From positions 62,001 through 126,000 of the forward strand of contig NZ_FLTX01000036.1 in assembly GCF_900092025.1 (NCBI RefSeq): DNA of 64,000 nucleotides. Direction: 5' to 3'. Source of the DNA: Xanthomonas bromi (GTDB taxonomy: Bacteria; Pseudomonadota; Gammaproteobacteria; Xanthomonadales; Xanthomonadaceae). Below the pieces are notes generated by a model, which saw only the letters and a list, made by a program, of their open reading frames with translations, did no database searches and was not told where the DNA came from. This document shows positions 1-12,107 of this stretch, one piece after another. Position 1 is the first letter of the stretch; the number at the start of each line of letters is the position of its first letter. Made by a program: the position numbers and the translations under genes.

Positions 1-657
1 CTCGAACAGATTGGTCAACGCGCGCCACAGCAGTTGCAGATCCTCCTCCGAGAAACCGGTGCGCTCTGCCAGCTTGGCCGACACAAAGCCATGCGCGCGA
101 TACAGGCCGTAGGGCAGGATGTGCTTGCGGCCCATGGTGCGCTCCTTCTCCAGGTCTTTCTCGTTGGTCACCGCCACGCGGGTGATCGACACTTCCAGCG
201 GCAACACCGGTTCGACCGAGGTGGCGAAGGCCAGTTGCACCGGGCCACGGACCTGGCCGGTATTGACCTCGGTGGTCATCACCGCGCCGAAGGTGCGCAC
301 GTCGAAGAAGTTGCTGCACATCCATGAAGTGAGTTCCTGAGCCTTGGCCTGATCCTTGGGGAGCTTCTTGTATTTCTCCTTGTCGTCCGGCGGAATGTTC
401 AACGCCTTCCAGGCCAATTCGTGATGGCTGTTCAGGACTGATTTCTCCTGCATGTAGATCGCATAGCCCGACTGGGCTTCTTTCTCCAGCGCCACGTAGT
501 TGCGGATCTTGCGCTTGAGCGCTACGTCGGTGACAAGGCCGCGATTGGTTTCCGGGTCCAGTCGCGGCAGGTTGCCGGCGTCGGGGTCGCCGTTGGGGTT
601 GCCGTTGGTCACATCGAATAGATAGACGAATTCGTAGCGGTGGGTAATGGCGCTCAT
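1..657 (-). CDS. cas7: Cas7c (Csd2), type I-C Cascade backbone, 3' part missing
   Basis: This is the backbone subunit of the type I-C Cascade complex; several copies coat the crRNA. The reading frame is open from the ATG at 657 to the window edge, about 219 residues. The start reads [20 protein letters not shown], followed by [12 protein letters not shown], the conserved N-terminal part of the Csd2/Csh2 family. A later segment, [10 protein letters not shown], is also typical. The start codon overlaps the cas8c stop as ATGA, so translation is probably coupled. It is the last gene of the operon visible here; in type I-C loci cas4, cas1, cas2 and the array normally follow, which would lie left of the window. 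No disruption is seen in the visible part. Confidence 0.93.
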   Translation of the reverse strand, partial: MSAITHRYEFVYLFDVTNGNPNGDPDAGNLPRLDPETNRGLVTDVALKRKIRNYVALEKEAQSGYAIYMQEKSVLNSHHELAWKALNIPPDDKEKYKKLPKDQAKAQELTSWMCSNFFDVRTFGAVMTTEVNTGQVRGPVQLAFATSVEPVLPLEVSITRVAVTNEKDLEKERTMGRKHILPYGLYRAHGFVSAKLAERTGFSEEDLQLLWRALTNLFE

Positions 658-2534
658 GCGGGTTCTCCTTCGGAAGCGGTGTCGGGGGCGTCCTGGCCGT
701 TACTGCGGGCGAAGCGCGCCTGGGTCTGGTGGTAATAGCCGATGGCGAAGCAGCCTTGTTCCTGAATCGGCAGGCTGCGCGGGAAGCTGGCGGGAAGCGC
801 GTCGATGATCTGGCCGATCTCCTTTTCCAGATTCACCGCCAGGCCGGCCTTGTCCTTGCGCAGCTTGCCGAAGTGGTTCTGGGCACTACGCAGCAGCACC
901 GGGAAGATGCTGGCCGGTGTTGCAGAGGCGGCACCGTAGTAGCGGTCGCGGATGGTGGCGTTGACCTGGCCGCCCAGTGCGGCGCGTTGCAGGTTTTCCA
1001 GCGACGAGAACAGCCTGCCCAGCAGGTAGCCGGGGTCGGTATTGGCGGTATCGAGACTCACTGGGGGTTCTCCGTTGGTGGATGACAGTCCTTGTTGCGT
1101 GTCCAAACGCGCCTCGCGTGCCAGGACGGCCCGGCACAAGGCCACGCGCAGCGGCTTGATCTGCCCGTCGGCACGGAAGCGCATGACGATGCCGCCGAGC
1201 AGGCTACGCGGGTAGGGGGTGCCGGCGAGGATGGCGCGGGTGAGTTCGCCGGCCAGCAGCGGCGAGACGTCCTCGACCTTGGGCTTGCCGTGCTCGCCGT
1301 AGACCGGCGCGGTCTGCAGGGCGAGGAATGCCGGTGTGGGCGGGCGCTTCCAGGCGGGCGGTTCGAGCTTGAGGTCGTGGTAGTGGGCAGCAAGACGTGC
1401 GGCAAAGCCGGCCAGTGTCTGCGTTTCCCAGAAGCGGATCGACAGGCGCGCGGCGTTGGGCGCCAGGCCCAGCACGAAGATGCGCGCGTCGTCGTCCAGC
1501 GTGGCATCCATCTCACGCAGTGGCCGCATCTGCCGCACCTGTTCCAGCGCCAGTTGCAGGCGCTGGGTGGCCTGGCCGTCGGCGATCCCGGGGCCGTCGG
1601 CGTCGCCGCCACGTAGGAAATCGGCGATCAGGTCCTCGGCGCCGGCGGCCTGCGCGATAGTCCTGGCCTGCGCCCAGAACACCACCGTGCTGTCGCCGAT
1701 CTGCAGCCGCTGCCGGTTGCGCGGGTCGCGCCGCAGCAGGTGGTTGAGTGCAGTGGTGTAGGCGAAGGTGGCCTGTTCGGAGATTGGCGCGTTAGCACCG
1801 CTATCATTTTCTTTTTTCTTGGCTCTGATCTTTTCGAATGAGCCCCGGTACGACATGTAGGCGTCGCCCTGGAAGGAAACAATGGACGTTCCCGTAGGCT
1901 GTCCGCCGTTCACTCCCTTGATCGCCGGGTGCAGCCGCGCCAGCGGCGCACGTTCGCCGCTGACCAGGCAGATGCCGCAGGCGCTTTCGGAGGCCAGGCC
2001 CTGCAGTCGCTCCCATGCCGTGCGCGCAGCTGCGCGCTGGTGCAGATAGCTGGCGTCGCCCTCCAGGCGGAACACGACATTGGCATCCAACAGTGCCTCG
2101 CCGTGCCGGGCGAAGTGCGGGTGCTCGGCAAATTGCGCGGGCGACCAGCTCTCGAGAAAGGCCAGCAGTGCGCGCAGGCCGGGATCGTCGCTGCCGGCCA
2201 GCGCTTGCTGGTGCAGGACCTGGAACGCCGCATGTTCCTGCTCGCTGCGTTTGCTGCTGGCGCTGACGCCGAGCGTGTAGCTTGTCTTGTCCCAGAGGAA
2301 GAACGATTTGGTTCCGATCCCGGGACGCTTGGATGAGGTTGGCACCGAAAGCGCCTTGGGAGTCCGCTTCTTGCCGTCGTAGTCATGTTCGTCCTCCACC
2401 GCCACGACGCGGCCATCGCCGTCCAGCACGATGGCGTAGCCGATCTTCTCCTGGCTGTAGCCGGGTGCGGCGATGCCCGATGCCGGATCGTCCAGCAGCC
2501 GTTGGTAGTAGTCGGCAAGTGCGGACAGGATCAT
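654..2534 (-). CDS. cas8c: Cas8c (Csd1), large subunit of type I-C Cascade
   Basis: Large subunit of type I-C Cascade, which recognises the PAM and helps recruit Cas3; in this subtype the gene can also yield a small Cas11-like subunit from an internal start (family knowledge, not tested here). The 626-residue protein starts [17 protein letters not shown] and has the Csd1 pattern [17 protein letters not shown] followed by a C-terminal helical region. The length fits the family. The frame is open upstream through cas5, but the ATG at 2534 overlaps the cas5 stop as ATGA and begins the conserved N-terminus, so that start is chosen. The gene appears intact. Confidence 0.93.
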   Translation of the reverse strand: MILSALADYYQRLLDDPASGIAAPGYSQEKIGYAIVLDGDGRVVAVEDEHDYDGKKRTPKALSVPTSSKRPGIGTKSFFLWDKTSYTLGVSASSKRSEQEHAAFQVLHQQALAGSDDPGLRALLAFLESWSPAQFAEHPHFARHGEALLDANVVFRLEGDASYLHQRAAARTAWERLQGLASESACGICLVSGERAPLARLHPAIKGVNGGQPTGTSIVSFQGDAYMSYRGSFEKIRAKKKENDSGANAPISEQATFAYTTALNHLLRRDPRNRQRLQIGDSTVVFWAQARTIAQAAGAEDLIADFLRGGDADGPGIADGQATQRLQLALEQVRQMRPLREMDATLDDDARIFVLGLAPNAARLSIRFWETQTLAGFAARLAAHYHDLKLEPPAWKRPPTPAFLALQTAPVYGEHGKPKVEDVSPLLAGELTRAILAGTPYPRSLLGGIVMRFRADGQIKPLRVALCRAVLAREARLDTQQGLSSTNGEPPVSLDTANTDPGYLLGRLFSSLENLQRAALGGQVNATIRDRYYGAASATPASIFPVLLRSAQNHFGKLRKDKAGLAVNLEKEIGQIIDALPASFPRSLPIQEQGCFAIGYYHQTQARFARSNGQDAPDTASEGEPA

Positions 2535-3205
2535 GCGCGCACCCCGCCGTTTTCCGGCGCAGGCACCTCGACCCGGCCATCGACCATGCGTGCGCGGAAG
2601 AAGCGCGGGGTCATGCCGTCGGCGAAGTCGATGTCGTGCAGCATCCAGCCCAGGTCGCGCTCGCCAGCCAGCGTTGCATCGGTAGCCGGCATCGCCGCGT
2701 CGTGCTCGATCAGCGCGAAGCTGGCGGGGAATTCGCGCGTGCCCAGGCACGGCGCCTGGAAGCACTGCCCGCGCCGCGCGCGGCGGTTGAAGATGTCCAG
2801 GTGCTTGCCGACGTTGTCGTCGGCGCCGGCCTTGTCGGTCAACTCGAAGTGTGCGGCGATCACGTAACCCACCTCGCGCAGGAGGGTGGCGGCGCGTTGC
2901 TGGCGGTCCTCTTCGACGTAGCTCACCAACGTATCGGTGCGCCCGGCCTTGATCGCCTTGCTCACGCTGGCCGCAGACAGCTTGCCGCCCACTTCGTTGC
3001 GGCGGATCGACTCGAAGCGAATCGGCTTGAGCACCTGGATGCTGTCCACCACCCAGCGGATCGCCGGTTTCCAATGGATTGCTTCCAGGATGCCGCGCGA
3101 CGCCGATGGCGTGATGATGTCGTACGAGACCCGCTCTACCTTCATTTCCGGGCGCGTGAACAGCGCTCGTTCGCCCCAGACGTGGAGCCTGACTCCGTAA
3201 CTCAT
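2531..3205 (-). CDS. cas5: Cas5c (Cas5d), crRNA-processing subunit of type I-C Cascade
   Basis: A 224-residue RAMP protein. In type I-C systems, which lack Cas6, this subunit cuts the pre-crRNA and holds the 5' handle. The N-terminus MSYGVRLHVWGERALFTRPE followed by KVERVSYDIITPSASRGIL is characteristic of Cas5d, as are the segments EAIHWKPAIRW and NEVGGK. The gene sits 85 bp downstream of cas3 and overlaps cas8c by four bases. The spacer before it contains a short perfect hairpin. It looks complete and functional. Confidence 0.94.
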   Translation of the reverse strand: MSYGVRLHVWGERALFTRPEMKVERVSYDIITPSASRGILEAIHWKPAIRWVVDSIQVLKPIRFESIRRNEVGGKLSAASVSKAIKAGRTDTLVSYVEEDRQQRAATLLREVGYVIAAHFELTDKAGADDNVGKHLDIFNRRARRGQCFQAPCLGTREFPASFALIEHDAAMPATDATLAGERDLGWMLHDIDFADGMTPRFFRARMVDGRVEVPAPENGGVRA

Positions 3206-3255
3206 CCTTGTTTCCCCTATCTGGCGTTACACGATCCAACTTGCCTGATTGATAT

Positions 3256-3275
3256 CTCAAATGCTGAGATTTGAG
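3256..3275. repeat. Inverted repeat in the cas3-cas5 spacer
   Basis: A perfect 7-bp stem, CTCAAAT and ATTTGAG, with a 6-base loop lies between the cas3 stop and the cas5 start. There is no T-run after it on the minus strand, so it does not look like a simple terminator. It could act as an mRNA processing or stability element separating cas3 from the Cascade genes. Confidence 0.5.
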
Positions 3276-3290
3276 CGAAAGCCGCCAAGC

Positions 3291-5585
3291 TCAACTGACC
3301 AGAGCCTCGGCTGCCAGGAACTGCGGGCTGTCGTCCCAGCGCAGCCCGAACCGCGGGTCGTACAGTCTTGGATTGACCAACCTCACGAACTGTTCGCCAT
3401 AGCGCGCCTGTGCGACCGGGGCGATGGCATTGGCCTGCCACAGCGCCTTGTAGGCCTGCTCGGGCACCTGTACCAGCCACGGCTGCAGACGACGGGCGGC
3501 GCCGGCTACGCCCACTTGTTCTGCGTGTTCGAGCTGGCGCAGGGTGTCGGCCACCTCAGGCACCTCTTTGCCGCTGCCTGCGGCATAGGGGGCATACGGT
3601 ACGATCAGCGGCCGCATGGTGGTCTGGATCATTTTGAATTTCCGCGCCAGCGTGTCCAGCGGCAGACTGTCGATGCCCGCGTCGCGCAGCAGGCCGAGCA
3701 CGTCCTCGCGGTCGAGCCGGCCGTCGCCCAGGCTGCGATACAGTTCCGCGAAGTAGCTGGCGATCGCGTCCATCGCCAGCAGATCGTCGCGGTGGCTGCG
3801 CTCGACACTGCGGAAGACTTGTGCGAACAGCTCCAATTCCTTCGGCGGTGCCCAGTCGGGATTGGCCGGCGCGAACACCAACACCTCGCTGGCATCGGCC
3901 GGTCGCCGGCCTTCGCGGTTGCAGCGGCCGGCGGCCTGGGCGATTGAGTCCAGGCCGGCTTCGGCGCGCAGCACCGCGGGGAAGTCCACGTCCACCCCGG
4001 CCTCGATCAGGCTGGTGGCGACCAGCCGGCATGGCCGGCCTGCTTTCAGGTCTTCGCGCAGTTCGGCCAGCACCGCGCTGCGGTGGCGCGCGTGCATCAG
4101 CGTGGTCAAGTGCCGCGCACCTGGTCGGTCGGCGATCGCATCGAACAGGTGCCGGGCGTGACGGCGGTTGTTGACGATGCACAGCACCTGCTCGCGGTGA
4201 TAGAGTTGGTCGGTCAGCGCAGTGTCGTCGAGCGTACCGACGTGGCGCGCCTGGACGCGTCGTAGCTGTGCATACAGTGCCGGTGGGTCGTCCACCAGTT
4301 CTTGCACATGTTCCAGACCCCCGGCGAAGCCCTGGTCCAGGCGCAGCGTGGGTTGCGTGGCAGTGCACAACACCGGGCTGACCCGGTAGTTACGCGCCAG
4401 TTCGTCCAGCAGCGCCACGCACGGGCGCAGCAATGCGTGCGGCAGGGTCTGTGCTTCGTCCAGAACCACCACGCTGCCGGCGATGTTGTGCAGCTTGCGG
4501 CAGCGGGAAGGACGATCGGCGAACAGGCTCTCGAAGAACTGCACTGCGGTGGTGACGACGATCGGCGCGTCCCAGTTCTCCATGGCCAACTTGCGCTTGT
4601 CGGTGGACTGCGGCGCCTTGGTCGGATCGTCGAAGAAGGCGCTGTGGTGCTCCAGTACGACGTCGTCGCGCTCCTGTACCCCCAATGCTTGCCGGAACAC
4701 CTGCACGGTCTGTTCGACGATGCTGGTGAACGGAATCACGTAGATCACCCGGCGCAGTCCATGTGCGATGGCATGGTCCAGGGCGAATGCCAGTGAGGCC
4801 AGTGTCTTGCCGCCGCCGGTGGGTACGGTGAGCGAGAACAGACCAGGACGCATGCCGGCCTTGGCACGAACTTCGCGCAGGATCTGCGCGCGCAAGGGAT
4901 TGATGCCGCCCTCGGTGGGCAACGTGGCCAGGTGCGCATCAAGGCGTTGCCGCAATTCTGGCGGGTCCGGACGCGTGCCGGTTTCCTCTGCACGCGACTG
5001 CCGCCCTTCCAGGCGGCGATAGAAATCGTCGGTATCGGTGAAGTCGGCATCGACCAGACAGGAGAAAATCATCCGCGTCAGGACCGTGAGCTGGAAAGGG
5101 CGACGCTCCTGGCGCGGATGTCCGGTAAATCCTTCCGTCAACGCCACCTTGGCCGGCAGTGACAACTCCCGTTCCCAGTCCGACATCAGCGGTGGCAGTT
5201 CCCGTTCGCGGTAGTCCTCCGATAGGCGCTCGTGCAGCGAAAGGCGTGTCTGCGCTGCGTGTCCTGGTCGTCCATCGGCCAGGCCGGCGTGATGGCCGGC
5301 GATGCCGTAAGCGAGCAGGGTGCCGGCGGTGCCATAGCGCTCGCAGGCGACTTTTGCGCCCCAGGTCGCGTGATCCACGCGGGCTGGGTCACCGTCCAGC
5401 CGACGCTGAAATTGCCGCGTGTACTTGCCAAGGTCGTGCAGTTGCCCGGCCAGACTGGCCAGACGTTGGCCTTTAAACGGTTCAGCATTCTCGGCGGCAC
5501 GTTCGCCGACGGCGAGCAGGTGCTCAGCCAGCCGTTGCCAATCGCTGCGATCCTGCCGCTTGGTCGAATGCGCAAAGAATTCCAT
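3291..5585 (-). CDS. cas3: Cas3, HD nuclease-helicase of the type I-C CRISPR system
   Basis: Cas3 is recruited by Cascade to unwind and degrade target DNA. The 764-residue protein has an N-terminal HD nuclease domain (QLHDLGKY with H50-D51, and the second metal motif GHHAGL near residues 98-102). An SF2 helicase follows, with Walker A VPTGGGKT at 254-261, a DEAQ box at 376-379 and motif VI QAAGRCNREG. The start chosen is the ATG at 5585, because GGAGGA lies seven bases upstream; an upstream TTG at 5618 is in frame but has no such site. It is the first cas gene, on the minus strand, 179 bp downstream of a SWIM-domain gene. All catalytic motifs are present. Confidence 0.95.
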   Translation of the reverse strand: MEFFAHSTKRQDRSDWQRLAEHLLAVGERAAENAEPFKGQRLASLAGQLHDLGKYTRQFQRRLDGDPARVDHATWGAKVACERYGTAGTLLAYGIAGHHAGLADGRPGHAAQTRLSLHERLSEDYRERELPPLMSDWERELSLPAKVALTEGFTGHPRQERRPFQLTVLTRMIFSCLVDADFTDTDDFYRRLEGRQSRAEETGTRPDPPELRQRLDAHLATLPTEGGINPLRAQILREVRAKAGMRPGLFSLTVPTGGGKTLASLAFALDHAIAHGLRRVIYVIPFTSIVEQTVQVFRQALGVQERDDVVLEHHSAFFDDPTKAPQSTDKRKLAMENWDAPIVVTTAVQFFESLFADRPSRCRKLHNIAGSVVVLDEAQTLPHALLRPCVALLDELARNYRVSPVLCTATQPTLRLDQGFAGGLEHVQELVDDPPALYAQLRRVQARHVGTLDDTALTDQLYHREQVLCIVNNRRHARHLFDAIADRPGARHLTTLMHARHRSAVLAELREDLKAGRPCRLVATSLIEAGVDVDFPAVLRAEAGLDSIAQAAGRCNREGRRPADASEVLVFAPANPDWAPPKELELFAQVFRSVERSHRDDLLAMDAIASYFAELYRSLGDGRLDREDVLGLLRDAGIDSLPLDTLARKFKMIQTTMRPLIVPYAPYAAGSGKEVPEVADTLRQLEHAEQVGVAGAARRLQPWLVQVPEQAYKALWQANAIAPVAQARYGEQFVRLVNPRLYDPRFGLRWDDSPQFLAAEALVS

Positions 5586-5764
5586 GGCGTTCCTCCGTCT
5601 GGGTCCTTGTGAGAGCAAGCCGACGCGGCCTGCGCTTGCAGCGAAGCGTCTGCGGCGCTGCGCGCGTCCGCATCACGCCGCCGCTGTGCATCAGCGAGCT
5701 TTCTGCTGGCGCGCGTGTTGCGTCTGGTCGCAGTGTGCGGCTGTCCAATCTCACCAGCTGTGCA

Positions 5765-7492
5765 TCACCTGATGGTGAGCTTCTTTTTTATACCTGCCGC
5801 GAACTTCTTGTCCAACAACTCAATGAACGTGCGTTTGACGCGGTAGCGCTGGCGCAGGCGGCCAAGTTCGGCCTCGAATGCGGCGTGACCCTGCTCGCCC
5901 TGTTGCTGGTAAAGCCGCTGCAGCGTGGGAAGTAGCCCGATTGCCGCCACGTAGCCCTGACGGTCGGTGCGCTCGATGTGTATGTCGATCACGGTGTGGC
6001 AAATCCGAAGCGCGGCGGCCGGGTCGCACGTCTCGGCAGCCGGCAGCAGGCGCTCCCAGGTACCCAATGGGAGCTTGTGTGTCTGGTCGGCTGCCAGTTC
6101 CAGCGCGCGCTGGTGCTGTCCTTCGGCAAGCAATAGGCGGATGCGTGTGTCATGCGTGTCGATGTAGCGCGGCACCGATTTGGCCTCAAGCGCCTGCAAG
6201 GCGCTCTCGCGCCAGGATTCCCAGGAGTCCGGCAGCAACGCGACCTCGCGCAACGCTAGATAGTTCTTCTCGGAGGGACTGAGCAGGTAGATCTTCCAGC
6301 GCACCTGCAATGCATCTTCGGGGAAGCCATCGCGCAGATAGGCTTGTGCCAGCGCAGCCAGCAGACGGGTGTCCTTCGGATCAACCTTGACGCCGCGCTC
6401 CAGCCAATCCAAGGCCTGGCGCTGGCGCCCGTGTTCGCTGCAGCGTCGCGCCATCTCCAGATGCTCCAAGGCGCTGGCGCAGTTGCGGCCAAAAAAATCC
6501 AGCATGGCATCCACGCTGCCGCCGCAGCGCGCGGTGTCTTCAAGCAGTGCCTCGGCCAATAGACGCCGGGTAGGGCCGCTGCCCTCCTGTTGCAGAACCT
6601 TCAGCGCCGCATGTTGCAACCGGCCAATGTCGGCAGGGCTCAGGAGTGGGGCGTAGTCCGACAATGGCCGCAGCAGGTCCCATTGATCGAGCATCCGCAG
6701 TGCGAACAGGCGCTCACACAGTCTGTCCGTGCCAGCCGCCTGTGCGGCCTGCAGATGCGCATGGCCCAGGGCGTGCAGACGCGCACCCAGATCGCCGCGT
6801 GAGTCGTCGACGTCTTCGTAAATCGTCAGCAAGCGCGTGAACGCATATTCGTGCAGGTCCAGCGCCGCCACCGGATCGCGCTGCCGGGCTTGCTCCAGCA
6901 GTGAAGGCAACACTGCCAGCTGCTTGCTGTAGGCGATGGTGGCACTCCAGTCCATGAATCGCTTACGGCCCAGCAGGGTGGAGATCGCCTTGCGCCAGTC
7001 CTGCAGTGGTGCGATCGCCAGTTGCGCCTGGCTCAATAGGCGCCTGCGTAGCTGGGTGTCGTTGCCGGCAAGCTCCAGGAGCAGCGCCTGCAAGGCCTGC
7101 TGTGTCTGTGTCGACAACCATTGCCGTAGCACCTGCTCCGGCGAGTCGCTGGCCGGGGCAGCGTCCGCACCGCGCTTGCCACGTTTGGAAGCAGGAGCAT
7201 GAGCGGTGGCGCGAGCCCAGATGATTGCAACTGCAACCTGGTGTTTGCAGAAATCCCCGCACTGACCGATGGGGCAGTCGCATTGTCCATGCAACGCACC
7301 ATCGCGCCAGACCAACTCCACGGTGTAGTCCTCGCTGCCGCTGACCTGCGCGCTGACGCGACTGGATTCCACCGTTTCCAGCGTCACCCGCTCCTGATCG
7401 GCGTAGGCCAGGCCACGTGCGTAATAGGTGGGCGTGGTGATGCGCAGCAGGAACGCCTGGTCGAGATCTGCGGCAGAGAATTGGGTCGTCAT
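5765..7492 (-). CDS. SWIM zinc-finger protein, upstream neighbour of the cas operon
   Basis: A 575-residue protein of unknown function. Near the N-terminus the residues CDCPIGQCGDFCKH (C71, C73, C82, H84) match the CxC...CxH pattern of the SWIM zinc finger, a domain thought to bind DNA or proteins. The rest is predicted helical, with repeated helix-pair, TPR-like segments such as EHLEMARRCSEHGRQRQALD and LAALAQAYLRDGFPEDAL. The start at 7492 is chosen because the homologous-looking sequence begins there (MTTQFSAADLDQAF); a longer frame upstream would run into the icd promoter region. It runs in the same direction as cas3 with 179 bp between them. Whether it belongs functionally to the CRISPR system or is only the flanking gene cannot be told. 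Confidence 0.8.
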   Translation of the reverse strand: MTTQFSAADLDQAFLLRITTPTYYARGLAYADQERVTLETVESSRVSAQVSGSEDYTVELVWRDGALHGQCDCPIGQCGDFCKHQVAVAIIWARATAHAPASKRGKRGADAAPASDSPEQVLRQWLSTQTQQALQALLLELAGNDTQLRRRLLSQAQLAIAPLQDWRKAISTLLGRKRFMDWSATIAYSKQLAVLPSLLEQARQRDPVAALDLHEYAFTRLLTIYEDVDDSRGDLGARLHALGHAHLQAAQAAGTDRLCERLFALRMLDQWDLLRPLSDYAPLLSPADIGRLQHAALKVLQQEGSGPTRRLLAEALLEDTARCGGSVDAMLDFFGRNCASALEHLEMARRCSEHGRQRQALDWLERGVKVDPKDTRLLAALAQAYLRDGFPEDALQVRWKIYLLSPSEKNYLALREVALLPDSWESWRESALQALEAKSVPRYIDTHDTRIRLLLAEGQHQRALELAADQTHKLPLGTWERLLPAAETCDPAAALRICHTVIDIHIERTDRQGYVAAIGLLPTLQRLYQQQGEQGHAAFEAELGRLRQRYRVKRTFIELLDKKFAAGIKKKLTIR

Positions 7493-7529
7493 GCCGCTAG
7501 TGTGCCGAAAATCGACGCATGCCGAGGAC

Positions 7530-9897
<2,368 letters not shown>

Positions 9898-9905
9898 TTC
9901 CCCGC

Positions 9906-9969
9906 ACCGCTTGCCGGTGCGTCCGCAAGCGGTAGATCCCAAGGCCCGTCTCGTGCAGAGGCGGGCCTT
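9906..9969 (+). terminator. Two hairpins after icd, the second terminator-like
   Basis: The first hairpin pairs ACCGCTTGC (9906-9914) with GCAAGCGGT (9925-9933) perfectly. The second pairs 9941-9952 with 9958-9969 over 12 bp with one G-U pair and a 5-base loop, followed by a short T-containing stretch. Together they probably end or attenuate the icd transcript before aceK. Confidence 0.6.
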
Positions 9970-10035
9970 GTCATATCGGCGCAACGGCGCTCGCCCTGGC
10001 TGCGCGCGACGACAGGCGCTGGGTACACTGCCGGC

Positions 10036-11775
10036 ATGAGCCATCCATCGTTACCGCCGCAATCCGAGCGTCGTGCACTGGCCATCGCACAAGCCGTGTA
10101 TGAAGCGTTCGAGGACTACCACGCACGCTTTTCCGAGATCACCGCACGTGCCAAACAGCAGTTCGAAACACGCGACTGGAGCGGCGCGCGCGACGACGCG
10201 GTTGCACGCATCGCGCTTTACGACCAATACATCGCCGAATGCATGTTGCGCCTGCGCGCGGTGCTGCTGGGCCAGGCGCACGACCGCGTATTGTGGATGC
10301 GTGCCCGCGACCATTACGCCGCATTGTTGAGCGGGCTGATCGATCAGGAGTTGTACAAGACGTTCTACAACACCCTGACCCGGCGTTACTTCGGCACCCA
10401 CGGCGTCGATGCCGATATCGAATTCATCGCCCTGGACATCGAACCCACCGATGCCATCACCGTGCCGGTGGCGCGCCACACCTATGCGGTCTCGCCGGGT
10501 CGGCTGACCGACATGCTGGTACGGGTGCTGGGCGACTACGCGTTCGCGGTGCCGTATGCGCACCGCACCCGCTGCGCCGCCGCGATCGCGGTGCGCCTGC
10601 TCGACGACCTTGCGCACTGGGGCGAGCACCCGGTGCGCAGCGTGGAATTGCTGGAGACGGTGTTCTATCGTGAACGTCGCGCGTATCTGGTCGGGCGCGT
10701 GTTCGGCGAGCACCGGTTTTCGCCGTGCGTCATTGCATTGATCAACGACGCCGCCGGTTTGCGTGCCGAAGCAGTGTTGACCAAGCGTAGCGATGTCGCC
10801 CAACTGTTCAGTAATTCGCGCAGCTACTTCCAGGCCGATCTGTCCACGGTGGGCGACGCGGTGGTGTTCTTGCGCAGCCTGTTGACCCACAAGCCGGTGG
10901 ACGAGCTATACACCATGCTGGGCCGCGCCAAGCAGGGCAAGACCGAACGCTATCGCACGTTCTTCAGCCATTTCCAGGCGCATCCCTCCGAGCAGCAGGT
11001 GCATGCCGATGGCACGCCGGGCATGGTCATGGTGGTATTCACGCTGCCCAGCTATCCGCTGGTGTTCAAGCTCATTCGTGACTGCTTCGCCTATCCCAAA
11101 ACCATGAGCCGCGCACAGGTGGAGGGTAAGTACGAACTGGTGTTCCAGCTGGATCGCATCGGCCGCCTGCTCGACGCGCAGCCGTATCGTTTCCTGCGCT
11201 TTCCCACATCGCGCTTCTCGCCTGCGCTGCTGCAAGAGTTGCAGACCAGCTGTGCAATGAGCCTGAGCGAAGACGGCGACGATGTACTGATCGCGCTGTG
11301 CTACGTGCAACGGCGCCTGCGCCCGCTCAATCTGTATCTGCGCGAACAACTGCCCGAAGCCGCGCATGCGGCTGCGCTGGACTACGGCCAGGCCATCAAG
11401 GACATGGCCCGCAACAACATCTTTCCCGGCGACATGCTGCTGAAGAACTTCGGCATCACCCGCCATCAGCGCGCGGTGTTCTACGACTACGACGAGCTGT
11501 GCCTGATCACCGACTGCACCTTCCGCGACTGGCCGACGCCCACCACCTACGAAGAACAGATGGCTGCCGAACCCTGGTTCCATGTCGGCCCGCGCGACGT
11601 CTTTCCCGAGCGCTTCGCCTTGTTCATGGGCCTGCCGTCCTCGCAACTGGAAGCGGTCAAGCACCAGCACCCGGAACTGTTCGACCCACAATGGTGGCGC
11701 GACCTGCAGGCGCGCCTGCGCGAAGACGATTATCCGGACACGCCGCCGTATGCGGAGTCGCGTCGGCTTGCCTAG
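10036..11775 (+). CDS. aceK: Isocitrate dehydrogenase kinase/phosphatase
   Basis: AceK phosphorylates and dephosphorylates isocitrate dehydrogenase and so sets the flux between the TCA cycle and the glyoxylate shunt. The 579-residue protein matches AceK along its length: the N-terminal regulatory region, then the kinase lobe with [21 protein letters not shown] and [20 protein letters not shown], and the C-terminal [14 protein letters not shown]. It starts at the ATG at 10036. It follows icd by about 140 bp with hairpins between. In E. coli it is in the aceBAK operon and acts on the dimeric IDH; here its neighbour encodes the monomeric enzyme, so the true substrate in this organism is open. 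Confidence 0.96.
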   Translation: MSHPSLPPQSERRALAIAQAVYEAFEDYHARFSEITARAKQQFETRDWSGARDDAVARIALYDQYIAECMLRLRAVLLGQAHDRVLWMRARDHYAALLSGLIDQELYKTFYNTLTRRYFGTHGVDADIEFIALDIEPTDAITVPVARHTYAVSPGRLTDMLVRVLGDYAFAVPYAHRTRCAAAIAVRLLDDLAHWGEHPVRSVELLETVFYRERRAYLVGRVFGEHRFSPCVIALINDAAGLRAEAVLTKRSDVAQLFSNSRSYFQADLSTVGDAVVFLRSLLTHKPVDELYTMLGRAKQGKTERYRTFFSHFQAHPSEQQVHADGTPGMVMVVFTLPSYPLVFKLIRDCFAYPKTMSRAQVEGKYELVFQLDRIGRLLDAQPYRFLRFPTSRFSPALLQELQTSCAMSLSEDGDDVLIALCYVQRRLRPLNLYLREQLPEAAHAAALDYGQAIKDMARNNIFPGDMLLKNFGITRHQRAVFYDYDELCLITDCTFRDWPTPTTYEEQMAAEPWFHVGPRDVFPERFALFMGLPSSQLEAVKHQHPELFDPQWWRDLQARLREDDYPDTPPYAESRRLA

Positions 11776-12057
11776 CCCGTTTCGGTTACAGCGGCAGACT
11801 GGTCAAACGTGCGATCAACCAATGGAGTACGGCAATGCATTGGAAGCAACGTGTAGGTCTGGGCATCCTCTTTTCGCGTGCGGCGATGAGCGTCACGCGG
11901 GCTAGGCGCGTGTCGCACATCCGGCCTGGCAGGGAATCAGCCATCCGTTGGCCGCCTGCATGACGAGCAACCAGAATGCAGGCGATCCGCAACGACCGCA
12001 CAAGCGCGATCAAACGCGGAAAACCAAGCGCATCGCCTGACGCAAAAAACCGCCCAC
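11776..12057. other. Intergenic spacer between aceK and the rho terminator
   Basis: This convergent region between aceK and rho holds no supported gene. Short open frames here lack ribosome binding sites and family resemblance. Nothing else was recognised up to the rho terminator at its right end. Confidence 0.6.
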
Positions 12058-12081
12058 AAAAAAGCCCCGCAATGCGGGGCT
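12058..12081 (-). terminator. Intrinsic terminator of rho
   Basis: On the minus strand an 8-bp perfect stem (AGCCCCGC / GCGGGGCT, 3-base loop) is followed directly by six T residues. It lies about 27 bases after the rho stop codon and is a textbook factor-independent terminator. Confidence 0.9.
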
Positions 12082-12107
12082 CTTCGTAGTGCTGACGCAA
12101 ACCGATC

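Noticed and set aside
1-5764. CRISPR array next to the cas genes
   Set aside because: No repeated units with regular spacers were seen here; an array would be expected left of the window.
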